From Burkholderiales bacterium (GTDB taxonomy: Bacteria; Pseudomonadota; Gammaproteobacteria; Burkholderiales; SG8-41): a DNA stretch of 64,000 bases. Below the pieces are notes generated by a model. The model did not search any database. It worked only from the letters and a program-made list of their open reading frames with translations, and had not been told where the DNA came from. The stretch's first letter is position 1. Each line of letters opens with the position of its first letter. The position numbers were made by a program, and so were the translations under genes. The stretch spans positions 248,001 through 312,000 of the forward strand of contig JAUXYA010000011.1 in assembly GCA_030684405.1 (NCBI GenBank), in the 5' to 3' direction. Positions 25,717 to 33,691 of this stretch are shown here, in pieces.

Positions 25717-26517
25717 TTACAGCAGCCGGTTGATCTGCGGCAACGCGAGTTCCGTCGCAGCGCGACCCTCGGCGATGGACTCCGCCGCGCGGTGGTATTC
25801 CATGATACCGATGTCCTCGAGCAACGGCGCGACCAACACATCGGCGGGTTCTCCGGCGAGGCGGCTGCGGGTGATGCGCACCTGCATGATGTTGATGCTC
25901 TCGGCAACCACTTCGATCATGTTGAGTGATTTCTCACGGCGTGCAGCACTGGCGCGGCGGGCCATGCGTCCGCCGCCGAGGTCGACGCCGATTACCAGGT
26001 CGGCGCCCATTGCGCGACACAGCGATACCGGCACCGGATTCACCAGCGCGCCGTCCACCAGCAGGCGACCGTCGAGTTCGCAGGGCGTGAACAGCCCGGG
26101 CAGCGCAATCGAGGCGCGCACGGCATCGACTGCCCGCCCCTCGCGCAGCCAGATTTCTCGGCCGCTGCGCAGGTCGGTGGCGACCGCGCCGAAGGGTAAC
26201 TTCAGTTGCTCGATCGAACGATCGAGTAGATGATCTTCGAGATAGGAAATCAGCTTCGCGCCTTTCAGGAAACCACCATCGAAGCTGATATCAAAAAAGC
26301 CGAGCACCTTGTGCCAGTTCAGACCCAGCACCCACTCCTCCAGTGCATCGAGTTGCCCCGCTGCATGAACCGCGCCAACCAGCGCGCCGATCGAGGAGCC
26401 GCAAACGATCTGCGGCCGGATGCCGGCCTCGTCGAGCGCACGCAGCACACCGATATGCGCCCAGCCGCGTGCCGATCCGGCGCCGAGGGCGATACCGATC
26501 TTGAGTTCGCTTTTCAT
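25717..26517 (-). CDS. Patatin-like phospholipase (RssA-like)
   Basis: A 266-residue serine lipid acyl hydrolase. IGIALGAGSARGWAHIGVL gives the glycine-rich oxyanion loop; CGSSIGALVGAV has the nucleophile Ser42; LLVDGALVNPVPV has Asp155 of the Ser-Asp dyad in the usual D-G-A/G motif. There is no signal peptide, so it acts in the cytoplasm or on the inner leaflet. Length and motifs fit the RssA/YchK group. It converges on the receiver gene, with 15 bases in between. Confidence 0.92.
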   Translation of the reverse strand: MKSELKIGIALGAGSARGWAHIGVLRALDEAGIRPQIVCGSSIGALVGAVHAAGQLDALEEWVLGLNWHKVLGFFDISFDGGFLKGAKLISYLEDHLLDRSIEQLKLPFGAVATDLRSGREIWLREGRAVDAVRASIALPGLFTPCELDGRLLVDGALVNPVPVSLCRAMGADLVIGVDLGGGRMARRASAARREKSLNMIEVVAESINIMQVRITRSRLAGEPADVLVAPLLEDIGIMEYHRAAESIAEGRAATELALPQINRLL

Positions 26518-26523
26518 TAATTT

Positions 26524-26549
26524 ATAAATAAATCAGACACTTACAATTA
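26524..26549 (-). repeat. Copy 9 of dispersed AT-rich motif
   Basis: On the minus strand TTGTAAGTGTCTGATTTATT in the 29-base gap between the hydrolase stop and patatin start. A weaker match than copies 1-5. Confidence 0.35.
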
Positions 26550-27383
26550 TCTCAAGGCAGCATCTCGGAGAAACTCCGCCACCGCCGCCACCTGCTCCGG
26601 CTTGCCAAACACAAAAGCGTCATTGTGTCCGCCGCGCAATTCCAGCAATTGGCCGCGCGCACCCGCAGCCGCCCGCAGGCGCTGCCCGTGCGCGAAGGGC
26701 ACAATCTCGTCATCCCTGCTGTGCACGACCAGTACCGGCCCACGGTAGTCCGTCACACCCTGCAATGTATCGTAACGAAAACGGCTGAGCAGCCGCACCG
26801 GCAGCCAGGGATACAGTTCGCCGCCGAGATCATTGACCGAAGTGAAGGTCGACAACAGCAGCAGCGCCCGCGGCTGCACGCGTGCCGCGAGTTCCGCCGC
26901 CACCGCGCCCCCCAACGATTCGCCCACCAGCACGATGTCGCCGGCAGCGAAACCGCGCTCGTTGAGCCAGCGCCAGGCCGTGCGCGCATCGGCATAAGTT
27001 CCCTCTTCAGAGGGCGATCCGCTGCTCTGGCCGTAGCCGCGGTAATCGATGAGCAGCACGCCGTAACCCATCGCCGCGAAATGCGGCAGGTACATGATGC
27101 GGTCAGCGACGCTGCCGGCGTTGCCATGAAGCAGCAGCACCGCGCCGCGCACCTTTTCCGCAGGCGCCGGCACCCACCACGCCGCCAGCGTCTCGCCGTC
27201 TTCGGTCTGCAGGCGTAAATCCTCGAAGCGCAGTCCCACCGCAGCCGGCGTCGCAGGATTGTCGCGGCCGACCTGCGGGAAATACACCATCCGATCCTGC
27301 GTCAGCCAGACCCAGGCGACAACGATGACCCAGGCCGAGAAGCCGATGATGAAGATGCGCAGCAGGGAATTCAGCGCAGCCAT
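26547..27383 (-). CDS. Membrane-anchored alpha/beta hydrolase (serine aminopeptidase S33 / BEM46 type)
   Basis: A 278-residue protein with an N-terminal membrane anchor (LLRIFIIGFSAWVIVVAWVW, residues 7-26) and an alpha/beta hydrolase domain behind it. VLLLHGNAGS is the oxyanion strand, DYRGYGQSSGSPSEEG follows, the nucleophile elbow is LVGESLGGAVA with Ser156, VVHSRDDEIVP has the Asp near 225 and RGGHNDAF the His near 253. The arrangement equals the BEM46/YfhR-like family of unknown substrate. Its start overlaps the 3' end of srkA by 13 bases, so both are co-transcribed. Confidence 0.88.
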   Translation of the reverse strand: MAALNSLLRIFIIGFSAWVIVVAWVWLTQDRMVYFPQVGRDNPATPAAVGLRFEDLRLQTEDGETLAAWWVPAPAEKVRGAVLLLHGNAGSVADRIMYLPHFAAMGYGVLLIDYRGYGQSSGSPSEEGTYADARTAWRWLNERGFAAGDIVLVGESLGGAVAAELAARVQPRALLLLSTFTSVNDLGGELYPWLPVRLLSRFRYDTLQGVTDYRGPVLVVHSRDDEIVPFAHGQRLRAAAGARGQLLELRGGHNDAFVFGKPEQVAAVAEFLRDAALR

Positions 27384-28351
27384 TGCAGCGGCGGCTCGTC
27401 GAGCGCCGCGGCCTGTTCGCGCAGCGCAAGGATGTGGTCCTGCCAGTAATGCTGGGTATTGAAAAACGGGAAACTCGCCGGGAAGGCCGGATCATCCCAG
27501 CGCCGCGCCAGCCAGCCGGCGTAATGCACGATGCGCAGCGTGCGCAGTGTTTCAATCAGCATCAACTCTGCCGCATCGAATTCGCGGAACTCGGAATAGC
27601 CTTCAAGCACGGACAGCAACTGCGCCTGCTGCGACTTGCGGTCTCCCGACAGGCACATCCACAAATCCTGCACCGCCGGCCCCATGCGCGCATCATCAAG
27701 GTCGACAAAATGCGGGCCCTCGTCAGTCCACAGCACATTGCCGGAATGGCAGTCACCGTGCAGCCGGATCTGGCGCAGCGCACCGGCATCTGCCCAGCGC
27801 CGCTCGATACGTTCGACCACATCCTCGGCGACGCTGGCATAAGTGTCATACAGATCATCCGGCACAAAATCGCTGTCGAGCACAAACTGCACCGGCTCGT
27901 AAGCAAAGGATTCAATATCCAGAGTCGGGCGATGCTCAAAAGATCTCGTTTGCCCCACCGCATGGATACGCGCGATGAAACGCCCCATCCACTGCAGCGT
28001 GTCCGGGTCGTCCAGTTCCGGCGTGCGGCCGCCGCGACGTGGTGTCAATGCGAACTGAAAACCGCCATGCTCGTGCAGCGTACGGCCGTTGAACACCAGC
28101 GGCGCCACCACCGGCAACTCGCGCGCAGCCAACTCCGCGGCGAAATCGTGCTCTTCCTGGATTGCCTCCGAACTCCAACGCTGCGGCCGGTAGAACTTGG
28201 CAACCACCGACACGCCATCGTCCAGCCAAACTTGATAGACGCGGTTTTCGTAACTGTTGAGAGCCTGGAGCCGGCCATCACAGCGCAAATCGCAGCAGGA
28301 TTCGATAGCGTCGAGGATGACTTCGGGATTCAGTGCGGCATAGGGTTTCAT
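27371..28351 (-). CDS. srkA: Stress response kinase A (RdoA/YihE)
   Basis: A 326-residue Ser/Thr kinase-like protein of the aminoglycoside-phosphotransferase fold, known in enterobacteria to counter stress-induced cell death. LNSYENRVYQVWLDDG is the nucleotide-binding N-lobe, VVAKFYRPQRWS carries the Lys, RLHGDCHSGNVLW gives the catalytic Asp200 and Asn205, and FVDLDDAR the metal-binding Asp217; all match E. coli SrkA positions closely. Length is standard (328 in E. coli). ATG at 28351 is preferred to a GTG three codons upstream. Confidence 0.93.
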   Translation of the reverse strand: MKPYAALNPEVILDAIESCCDLRCDGRLQALNSYENRVYQVWLDDGVSVVAKFYRPQRWSSEAIQEEHDFAAELAARELPVVAPLVFNGRTLHEHGGFQFALTPRRGGRTPELDDPDTLQWMGRFIARIHAVGQTRSFEHRPTLDIESFAYEPVQFVLDSDFVPDDLYDTYASVAEDVVERIERRWADAGALRQIRLHGDCHSGNVLWTDEGPHFVDLDDARMGPAVQDLWMCLSGDRKSQQAQLLSVLEGYSEFREFDAAELMLIETLRTLRIVHYAGWLARRWDDPAFPASFPFFNTQHYWQDHILALREQAAALDEPPLQWLR

Positions 28352-28385
28352 GGCGCGCACTGTAACAGCTTCAGAATTATCGACT

Positions 28386-28406
28386 AAAAAGACTTGATTT
28401 TAGGTT
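28386..28406 (+). repeat. Copy 11 of dispersed AT-rich motif, left edge of the AT-rich island
   Basis: AAAAAGACTTGATTTTAGGT, plus orientation, just upstream of srkA and at the point where base composition falls. Confidence 0.4.
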
Positions 28407-28480
28407 GTGAGTCGCGTCGACATACATCCTACATACCCAAAGGGTTAACAACATTCTTCAGAGAAAATTTTCAAGAAGCA

Positions 28481-29200
28481 TTAAAAACCAAGCAGTGGTC
28501 TTCGTAGCATTGTGAAAAGCGTTCCAAAGACCAAAAAGGTTGCAACACCGGTTAGCAACCAATTAAAAATTTTGCCCGCACGCTCGGCTGATTTCGAATC
28601 AAAACCCGTATAAGGAAACCACGCCCCTAAAAGAAAAAGATAAATCCATACGAAAATGAAACCCCCAGTCACAAACAATTGAGACGGATCAGTGGGACCA
28701 ATGCGAAACATCTGAACTCCCAAGATCACTCCGCCCCCGAAGATCAACCCCGAGATTGCTGCATTTGGATGAAAAATCCAGTGCCAAGTGTTTTGCGGCT
28801 CGATTGTCCGGAGAATCCCGTCTCGTAAACCGAGAACAAGTTCCCGCGCATTAGGCGCAGAGGCAGAAATTGCCAAGCTAGTGAAAAGTCGATTTTTTGT
28901 GAAATTTAGACGGATTTTTAATCTCTTCCCATCGCCGATATATGGGCGCTCAAATTCAATCTCGATTCGGCTAGTGCTATCAGAAAAACGTGACGATTCA
29001 AATTGGCTAATAGAACTTAGACGTTCGGATCCAAGACTATCCTCAATCTTTATTTCGATACACGAAAGCGCCTTATCTTCGTCAACCATACCAACTTCAA
29101 CAACTTTTTTTAATAAATACCTCTCAAGCGCTCCCAAGAAATCCTTGGTTACCCGAATCGACGGAAGTCGATTTTCGAAATTGAATGCAGGATATGACAT
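28481..29200 (-). CDS. Unknown membrane protein in an AT-rich island
   Basis: A 239-residue protein not recognised. The first 130 residues are a soluble, charged domain (RVTKDFLGALERYLLKK, EIEFERPYIGDGKRLKIRL); the rest has two or three membrane segments (ISGLIFGGGVILGVQMF, FVTGGFIFVWIYLFLLGAWF, FNWLLTGVATFLVFGTLF). Codon use is AT-rich and unlike the neighbours, suggesting horizontal acquisition. It lies upstream of HigBA on the same strand side and inside the island bracketed by two AT-rich motif copies, so a role in defence or stress is conceivable but unsupported by any motif. Confidence 0.65.
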   Translation of the reverse strand: MSYPAFNFENRLPSIRVTKDFLGALERYLLKKVVEVGMVDEDKALSCIEIKIEDSLGSERLSSISQFESSRFSDSTSRIEIEFERPYIGDGKRLKIRLNFTKNRLFTSLAISASAPNARELVLGLRDGILRTIEPQNTWHWIFHPNAAISGLIFGGGVILGVQMFRIGPTDPSQLFVTGGFIFVWIYLFLLGAWFPYTGFDSKSAERAGKIFNWLLTGVATFLVFGTLFTMLRRPLLGF

Positions 29201-29267
29201 AAGGAAGAGCTCTTAGTGATCCGCGTTCAAGCAGTTATTTTTCATAACCAAAGGTACCGGAATCGAT

Positions 29268-29564
29268 TCAAACCGGCGCCAACTCTGAAACAGCTTTCAA
29301 CCGATTGCCAATCGCCCGCTCCGCAAGCTTGAGATCGTAGGTCGACTGCAGATTGAGCCAGTACTGCGGCGACTGCGCAAAAGCGCGCCCGAACAGCAGC
29401 GCCATCTCGGCGGTCACCGGCCTGCCGCCTTTGACAATGTGCGAGATGCGCATCGGCGAAACCCCCAGCATGCGTGCGAATTCGGCCTGTGAAATTTCAC
29501 GCTCCTCCAGAACTTCCCGAAGAAATTCGCCTGGATGAATTGCAGGTAGTCCGTTCTTGACCAT
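29268..29564 (-). CDS. higA: HigA antitoxin, XRE-type
   Basis: A 98-residue antitoxin. IHPGEFLREVLEEREISQAE is the HigA opening; the helix-turn-helix follows as QAEFARMLGVSPMRISHIVKG, then RPVTAEMALLFGRAFAQSPQYW and LNLQSTYDLKLAE, the typical dimer end. It neutralises HigB and represses the operon. The ATG at 29564 follows GGAG; a TTG five codons upstream that overlaps higB lacks a ribosome site at the right distance. The gene is second in the operon, toxin first, as normal for higBA. Confidence 0.93.
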   Translation of the reverse strand: MVKNGLPAIHPGEFLREVLEEREISQAEFARMLGVSPMRISHIVKGGRPVTAEMALLFGRAFAQSPQYWLNLQSTYDLKLAERAIGNRLKAVSELAPV

Positions 29565-29575
29565 AAAAGCTCCAA

Positions 29576-29857
29576 TCAATGGTAATCAACGATTTCGACA
29601 TCGAATGCATCACCGTTCGAAAACCGGAAACAGATTCGCCACTGCTCGTTGATCCGGATACTCCATTGCCCCTTGCGGTCACCCTTGAGAGGTTCCAGCC
29701 TGTTTGACGGCGGAGAACGCAGATCGTCGATGCGCGTCGCCGCATGTAGCTGCGTCAGACGCATGATCGCGCGGTTGCGAATTTCGGAAGGCAAGCGCCG
29801 GGAACGGCCACTCGCAAAGAATCGTTCAGTCTCGGAATCCGCAAAGGACTGGATCAT
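29576..29857 (-). CDS. higB: HigB toxin, RelE-like mRNA interferase
   Basis: A 93-residue toxin that cuts mRNA on the ribosome when free of HigA. MIQSFADSETERFFASGRSR, LTQLHAATRIDDLRSPPSNRLEPL and QWSIRINEQWRICFRF are the three conserved blocks; the last contains the Arg residues of the RelE-like active site, and the protein ends in VEIVDYH as in many HigB. Length is the family norm. The ATG is only seven bases after a strong -10 box, so the message is probably leaderless. Confidence 0.93.
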   Translation of the reverse strand: MIQSFADSETERFFASGRSRRLPSEIRNRAIMRLTQLHAATRIDDLRSPPSNRLEPLKGDRKGQWSIRINEQWRICFRFSNGDAFDVEIVDYH

Positions 29858-29864
29858 TCAGCCG

Positions 29865-29893
29865 ATCATAAACATCTTGTTTATAGCCGTCAA
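29865..29893 (-). promoter_or_regulatory. higBA promoter with internal operator palindrome
   Basis: On the minus strand TTGACG (29893-29888) and TATGAT (29870-29865) with exactly 17 bases between. An inverted repeat ATAAAC-ATCTT-GTTTAT (29868-29884) fills the spacer and overlaps the -10 box, ideally placed for HigA autorepression. Confidence 0.75.
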
Positions 29894-29932
29894 TCCGCAG
29901 CGGCACTTGATATCACCTGTATTTTTTAAAAT

Positions 29933-29955
29933 ACAATAAAAACAACTACTTAGTG
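29933..29955 (-). repeat. Copy 4 of dispersed AT-rich motif, right edge of the AT-rich island
   Basis: On the minus strand CTAAGTAGTTGTTTTTATTG, opposite in orientation to copy 11 at the other edge of the island. Confidence 0.5.
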
Positions 29956-29969
29956 ATACCCAGCCGAAC

Positions 29970-30047
29970 TCAAAGCCTGGCCTTCCTGCCCCCCCATGCC
30001 ATCATCCGCCCCGCGACAAACACCGACACATCCCCCAGCCGATGCAG
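29970..30047 (-). pseudogene. Remnant of the 3' end of a paralogue of the unknown gene at 31446-32531
   Basis: Reading on the minus strand, a short frame translates as RLGDVSVFVAGRMMAWGG and ends in TGA. It parallels RLPGGSVFVAGRMLEALG at the C-terminus of the unknown protein encoded at 31446-32531. DNA identity over about 46 bases (30002-30047 against 31480-31525) is roughly 75-80 percent. No start or upstream part of the gene is left, so this is a fragment. Confidence 0.6.
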
Positions 30048-30070
30048 AGCATGTCCTCTAGGGGAACTGC

Positions 30071-31429
30071 TTATCCCGCCTGCGGCATGACTTCCGAATC
30101 CCGCTCTTTTCGGTCCAGCACTGTACACGCGATCAGATCACCGGCGACGTTCACTGTGGTGCGGCACATGTCGAGGATACGATCCACACCGATGATCAAC
30201 GCAATTCCGCTTGCCGGGATGCCGATGCTGCCGAGAATCATCGAGAGAATAACAATCCCGACTCCGGGTGTGCCCGGCGAGCCTATCGACGCGCCGACCG
30301 CGAGCACCACGATCAACAGGAGTTGGCCGAGTCCGACATTCACACCAAAAACCTGCGCCAGAAACAGCGTCGCGACGACCTGGTAGAGAGCCGTGCCTGC
30401 CATATTGATCGTGACGCCAAGCGGGATCACAAACTGCGCCAGGCTCGGGCTGATGCCCAGCTTGTCTTCGGCAGTACGCAGCGACACCGGCATCACGGCG
30501 GCAGAACTGGATGTCGAAAACGCCAGCAGCAACACTTCCGACGAGGCGCGCAAAAAAACCAGCGGGGATTCGCGACGCTTCAAGGCATAAATAACCAGAT
30601 ACATGACACCCACAATTGCCAGTCCCAGCAACACAGTCAGTACATAGACGCCCATGCCGAGCAATGCATCAAGTCCCAGCCGCGTGGTAATTTGTGCAAG
30701 CAGCCCGAATACAGCCAGTGGCACGAGGAACATGGCCCAGTGCACCACGACCATCGCTACTTCCTGCACCGCACGCAGAAGCTCGAGCAACGGTCGGGCT
30801 TTGTCCTTTGACAAAGTCATCAGCGCAATTCCCAGCAGCGCGGCAAACAACACGACCTGCATCATGTTTTGCTCAACTCCTGCTCGCAGCAGGTTACTCG
30901 GAACCAGATCGACAATACGTTCCGGCAAATCCCCCAGCTTCAGCTCGCGAACCTCGCCAACCGTATCGGCAGGTGCCGATTCCGAAACACTGGCGATCAG
31001 CTCACGGTCGACATAATCACCGGGGCGGATCAACAAGGTCACGGCAACGCCGATCACAACTGCGGCGACCGTCGTCAAAAGGAAGAACACCACAACGCGC
31101 ATGCCGGTGTCGCGCAACTGCGTAACACTGCCCCCTGCCGCCATCCCCAGAACAATGGAGGCCACCACCAGAGGTATCACGATCATCTGGACCAGCGCCA
31201 GGAACACATGTCCGGGCAATGCCATCCAGTTCGTAATGGTGTGCGCGGTGGCGGGCTCCAGCCACCCGGTGCCCGGCCCCATCGCAATGCCGGTCGCAAT
31301 ACCCAGGAACATGGCAATCAGCACCTGCAACCACAGCCGGGCACGCACGAACCCCGTCAGTTGGGCATGCAATTCACCCAGGCTGCGTAATGGCAGGCGT
31401 TCGTTGGAGGGTGCGGTCAAGGTCCGCAC
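30071..31429 (-). CDS. Dicarboxylate/amino acid:cation symporter (DAACS family)
   Basis: A 452-residue inner-membrane symporter of the GltP/DctA/GltT family that imports aspartate, glutamate or C4-dicarboxylates with protons or sodium. The two re-entrant hairpins are visible: FSTSSSAAVMPVS (HP1) and SIGSPGTPGVGIVIL (HP2). TM7 has GVTINMAGTALYQ (the NMDGT-like motif with Asp replaced by Ala) and TM8 has GVDRILDMCRTTVNVAGD with the substrate Asp/Arg residues. The NMDGT Asp is a cation ligand in several relatives, so coupling may differ. Start GTG at 31429. It closes the minus-strand group of gamma-glutamyltransferase, two Bug genes and an unknown gene. Confidence 0.92.
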   Translation of the reverse strand: MRTLTAPSNERLPLRSLGELHAQLTGFVRARLWLQVLIAMFLGIATGIAMGPGTGWLEPATAHTITNWMALPGHVFLALVQMIVIPLVVASIVLGMAAGGSVTQLRDTGMRVVVFFLLTTVAAVVIGVAVTLLIRPGDYVDRELIASVSESAPADTVGEVRELKLGDLPERIVDLVPSNLLRAGVEQNMMQVVLFAALLGIALMTLSKDKARPLLELLRAVQEVAMVVVHWAMFLVPLAVFGLLAQITTRLGLDALLGMGVYVLTVLLGLAIVGVMYLVIYALKRRESPLVFLRASSEVLLLAFSTSSSAAVMPVSLRTAEDKLGISPSLAQFVIPLGVTINMAGTALYQVVATLFLAQVFGVNVGLGQLLLIVVLAVGASIGSPGTPGVGIVILSMILGSIGIPASGIALIIGVDRILDMCRTTVNVAGDLIACTVLDRKERDSEVMPQAG

Positions 31430-31445
31430 CCGGGATCAAGGAAAC

Positions 31446-32531
31446 TCAATGCCGCGCCGGCTCCCGCCCCAGCGCCTCCAGCATCCGCCCCGCCACAAAT
31501 ACCGACCCGCCCGGCAGCCGGTCCGGCAGCACCTTCTGCAACACGGTCACTGCGGGCACGCGGCACTCCGCCAGCGTGTTTTGAAACAACTGTGTCACCT
31601 CTGCCACTTCATCCTGCGGCTGCAGCGGCCAGGCGAAACCTTCGAACAGCGAATCGTCGAATGGCGTGCTGAGGCTCAGCCGCAGCTCGCCGGCGCCGCT
31701 GTCCAGTTTGTGCGCCGAGAGCACGGCTTCGGGATCGCCGACGGCCATGCGGAAACGGCGCAGTGTGTTGCCGAGGAACAGACTCAGCGCGGCTTCAAGC
31801 TGGGCGCGGCGTCCGGCATGGGCAGCGAGCAGCAGCGGCTGTGGCGGACGCGGCATCGGCAGGATTTCGACGCCGGGCTGGGCGAGTTGGCGCGCAAGTT
31901 CTTTGGTCATTGCCATGCCCCATGTACCGATATTGGAAGCCGATTCGAGAAATGTTGGCAGGTGCTGTGGCGTAATGCCTGCACCGGTGATGAACCGCAA
32001 ATGCACCTGCTCGCGGCCGGGCGCTATCTCGACAGGCTCCGGCATCAGCGTATCCAGTGGCGCACGCTGCGAAGGATCAGCCGCTGCGCGCCATAGCGCC
32101 GAGGGCGATAGTGCATCCAGCACTTCGGCACTGACCAGTGCGTTGCCGAGGCCAAAGTTGCGGGTAACGCCTACGGCACCGTGCTGCTCGAGCAGGCCGC
32201 GCAGCACATGCACTTCGGGCAGCACGCCAGGCACGGCGCTGCGGCTGCGCGCGCCGGCGACGATCACCAGTGGAATCGCAAAAAAACGCAGGCCGATGCC
32301 CTCTCCCTGTGAATCGAGCGCGGCGGCAAGCGCGCGCGCGACGCGCCGTGCACGGGCCGGCGGCTGGGCATGGAGTGCTGCACGGATGCCGGCATCTTCG
32401 CCGGCGGCCAGTGCCGCGTTCAGCGCCACCTGCAACGCGGCATCATCGGCCCGATCCGCTGCAGCGAACAGCGAATGACCAGCATCTGCTGGGCTTTCCC
32501 GCGGGTCAGACAGAACTGCAAAAGCGTTCAA
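31446..32531 (-). CDS. Conserved-looking protein of unknown function coupled to a Bug gene
   Basis: A 361-residue, Ala/Leu/Arg-rich soluble protein not recognised. There is no signal peptide or membrane segment. Distinct stretches are LRFFAIPLVIVAGARSRS, VGVTRNFGLGNALVSAEVLD, VHLRFITGAGITPQHLPTFL and PGGSVFVAGRMLEALGREPA. A start at TTG 32531 overlaps the Bug stop as TTGA and has GAGAG upstream; a GTG at 32570 is the alternative and would overlap the Bug gene by 43 bases. Position in the operon suggests a link to use of the Bug ligand. A fragment of a second copy of its 3' end lies past the symporter. Confidence 0.65.
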   Translation of the reverse strand: MNAFAVLSDPRESPADAGHSLFAAADRADDAALQVALNAALAAGEDAGIRAALHAQPPARARRVARALAAALDSQGEGIGLRFFAIPLVIVAGARSRSAVPGVLPEVHVLRGLLEQHGAVGVTRNFGLGNALVSAEVLDALSPSALWRAAADPSQRAPLDTLMPEPVEIAPGREQVHLRFITGAGITPQHLPTFLESASNIGTWGMAMTKELARQLAQPGVEILPMPRPPQPLLLAAHAGRRAQLEAALSLFLGNTLRRFRMAVGDPEAVLSAHKLDSGAGELRLSLSTPFDDSLFEGFAWPLQPQDEVAEVTQLFQNTLAECRVPAVTVLQKVLPDRLPGGSVFVAGRMLEALGREPARH

Positions 32532-33514
32532 TCGACTCTCGCCCCCGAGGCCCTGACGGCCTTGCCCCACTTGTCGATCTCGGCCTTGATGAAGGCGGTG
32601 AATTGCTCCGGGGTATCACCGACAAACTCGGCGCCTTCAGCGATCATGCGATCGCGCAGATCCGGCGCCTGCAAGGCCTTGGTCGATTCAGCATGCAGCT
32701 TCATGATGATGTCGCGCGGCGTACCGGCAGGCACCGCCATGCCGAACCAGGAACCGGTCTCGAAACCCTTCAAGCCCTGCTCGTTGAGAGTGGCAATATC
32801 CTTCGCTGCATCGACGCGCTTGAGGCTGGTCACCCCCAGCGCGCGCAGGCGTCCGCTGCGCGCATGCGGCAGTGTCGACACCATCGCGCCAAAATAGACC
32901 TCAATGTGCCCCGCGATAATGTCAGCAATCGCCGGAGTTGCGCCCTTGTAGGGCACGTGGACCATTTTCACGCCCGCCATCGACTTGAATATCTCGCCGG
33001 CAAGGTGGTGCGGGCTGCCGATGCCGGTAGAGCCGTGGCGCAGCGAATCCGGATTTGCCTTGGCAATCGCAATCAGTTCTTTCGCATTCCTCGCCGGCAG
33101 CGAGGGATGCACGACGACAATGCCCGGTACCTTGGCAAAGTTGGTGATATAGGCGAAGTCCTTCAGCATGTCGTAACCGAGTTTCGGATAGAGCGTCGGG
33201 TTGATCGCGTTGGCCACCGTCGGCATGAACAGCGTGTAACCGTCGGCCGGCGCCTTCGCGCCAAGCTCGGTGCCGATATTGGTTCCGGCGCCGGGACGGT
33301 TATCAATGATCACCTGCTGGCCAAAGGCCGCGGAAATTTTCTGGCCCACTGCGCGCGCCAGCATGTCCGATGTTCCGCCGGGGGTGTAACCAACAATGTA
33401 GCGAATGGTACGGTTGGGATAATTCGCTGCACTCTGGGCCTGCACTGCACCGGCAGCCGTCAGCAGTGCAGTTGCCGGCAGCAGGTATTTATATAACTTA
33501 TTGATTTTTAACAT
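32528..33514 (-). CDS. Bug-family periplasmic substrate-binding protein
   Basis: A 328-residue exported binding protein. The start ATG follows GGAGGGGAAAAT. The N-terminus MLKINKLYKYLLPATALLTA is a signal peptide, with cleavage near VQAQSA; its first residues are encoded by a copy of the AT-rich motif. Mature motifs: YPNRTIRYIVGYTPGGTSDM, QQVIIDNRPGAGTNIGTELG, PADGYTLF, MVHVPYKGATPAIADIIAGH. There is no TctAB nearby, as is common for the many orphan Bug proteins of Burkholderiales. It overlaps the unknown gene downstream by four bases. Confidence 0.92.
   Translation of the reverse strand: MLKINKLYKYLLPATALLTAAGAVQAQSAANYPNRTIRYIVGYTPGGTSDMLARAVGQKISAAFGQQVIIDNRPGAGTNIGTELGAKAPADGYTLFMPTVANAINPTLYPKLGYDMLKDFAYITNFAKVPGIVVVHPSLPARNAKELIAIAKANPDSLRHGSTGIGSPHHLAGEIFKSMAGVKMVHVPYKGATPAIADIIAGHIEVYFGAMVSTLPHARSGRLRALGVTSLKRVDAAKDIATLNEQGLKGFETGSWFGMAVPAGTPRDIIMKLHAESTKALQAPDLRDRMIAEGAEFVGDTPEQFTAFIKAEIDKWGKAVRASGARVD
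33490..33513 (+). repeat. Copy 6 of dispersed AT-rich motif, inside a Bug signal-peptide coding region
   Basis: TATATAACTTATTGATTTTT on the plus strand; read on the minus strand it encodes the residues KINKLYKY of the Bug signal peptide. Confidence 0.45.
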
Positions 33515-33691
33515 ATTTTCCCCTCCGGTTAAGAGCAGACAAAGCCGCCGCCGCGAGTGCCCTGCGACACCCGACGACGACGGCACGCCGTTTTCGACCC
33601 CTGCGTTTCGGGTCACGCCATCATGGCGCCACTCCATCATCGCTGTGGCGTCATCACTTTTTCGTTGCTGCTTTTACGTCACCGCTTTTCG

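Noticed and set aside
33515-33691. Regulatory RNA or terminator in the gap between the two Bug genes
   Set aside because: Only a short GGCGCCAT/ATGGCG stem and loose GTGACG repeats; no T run and no conserved fold recognised.
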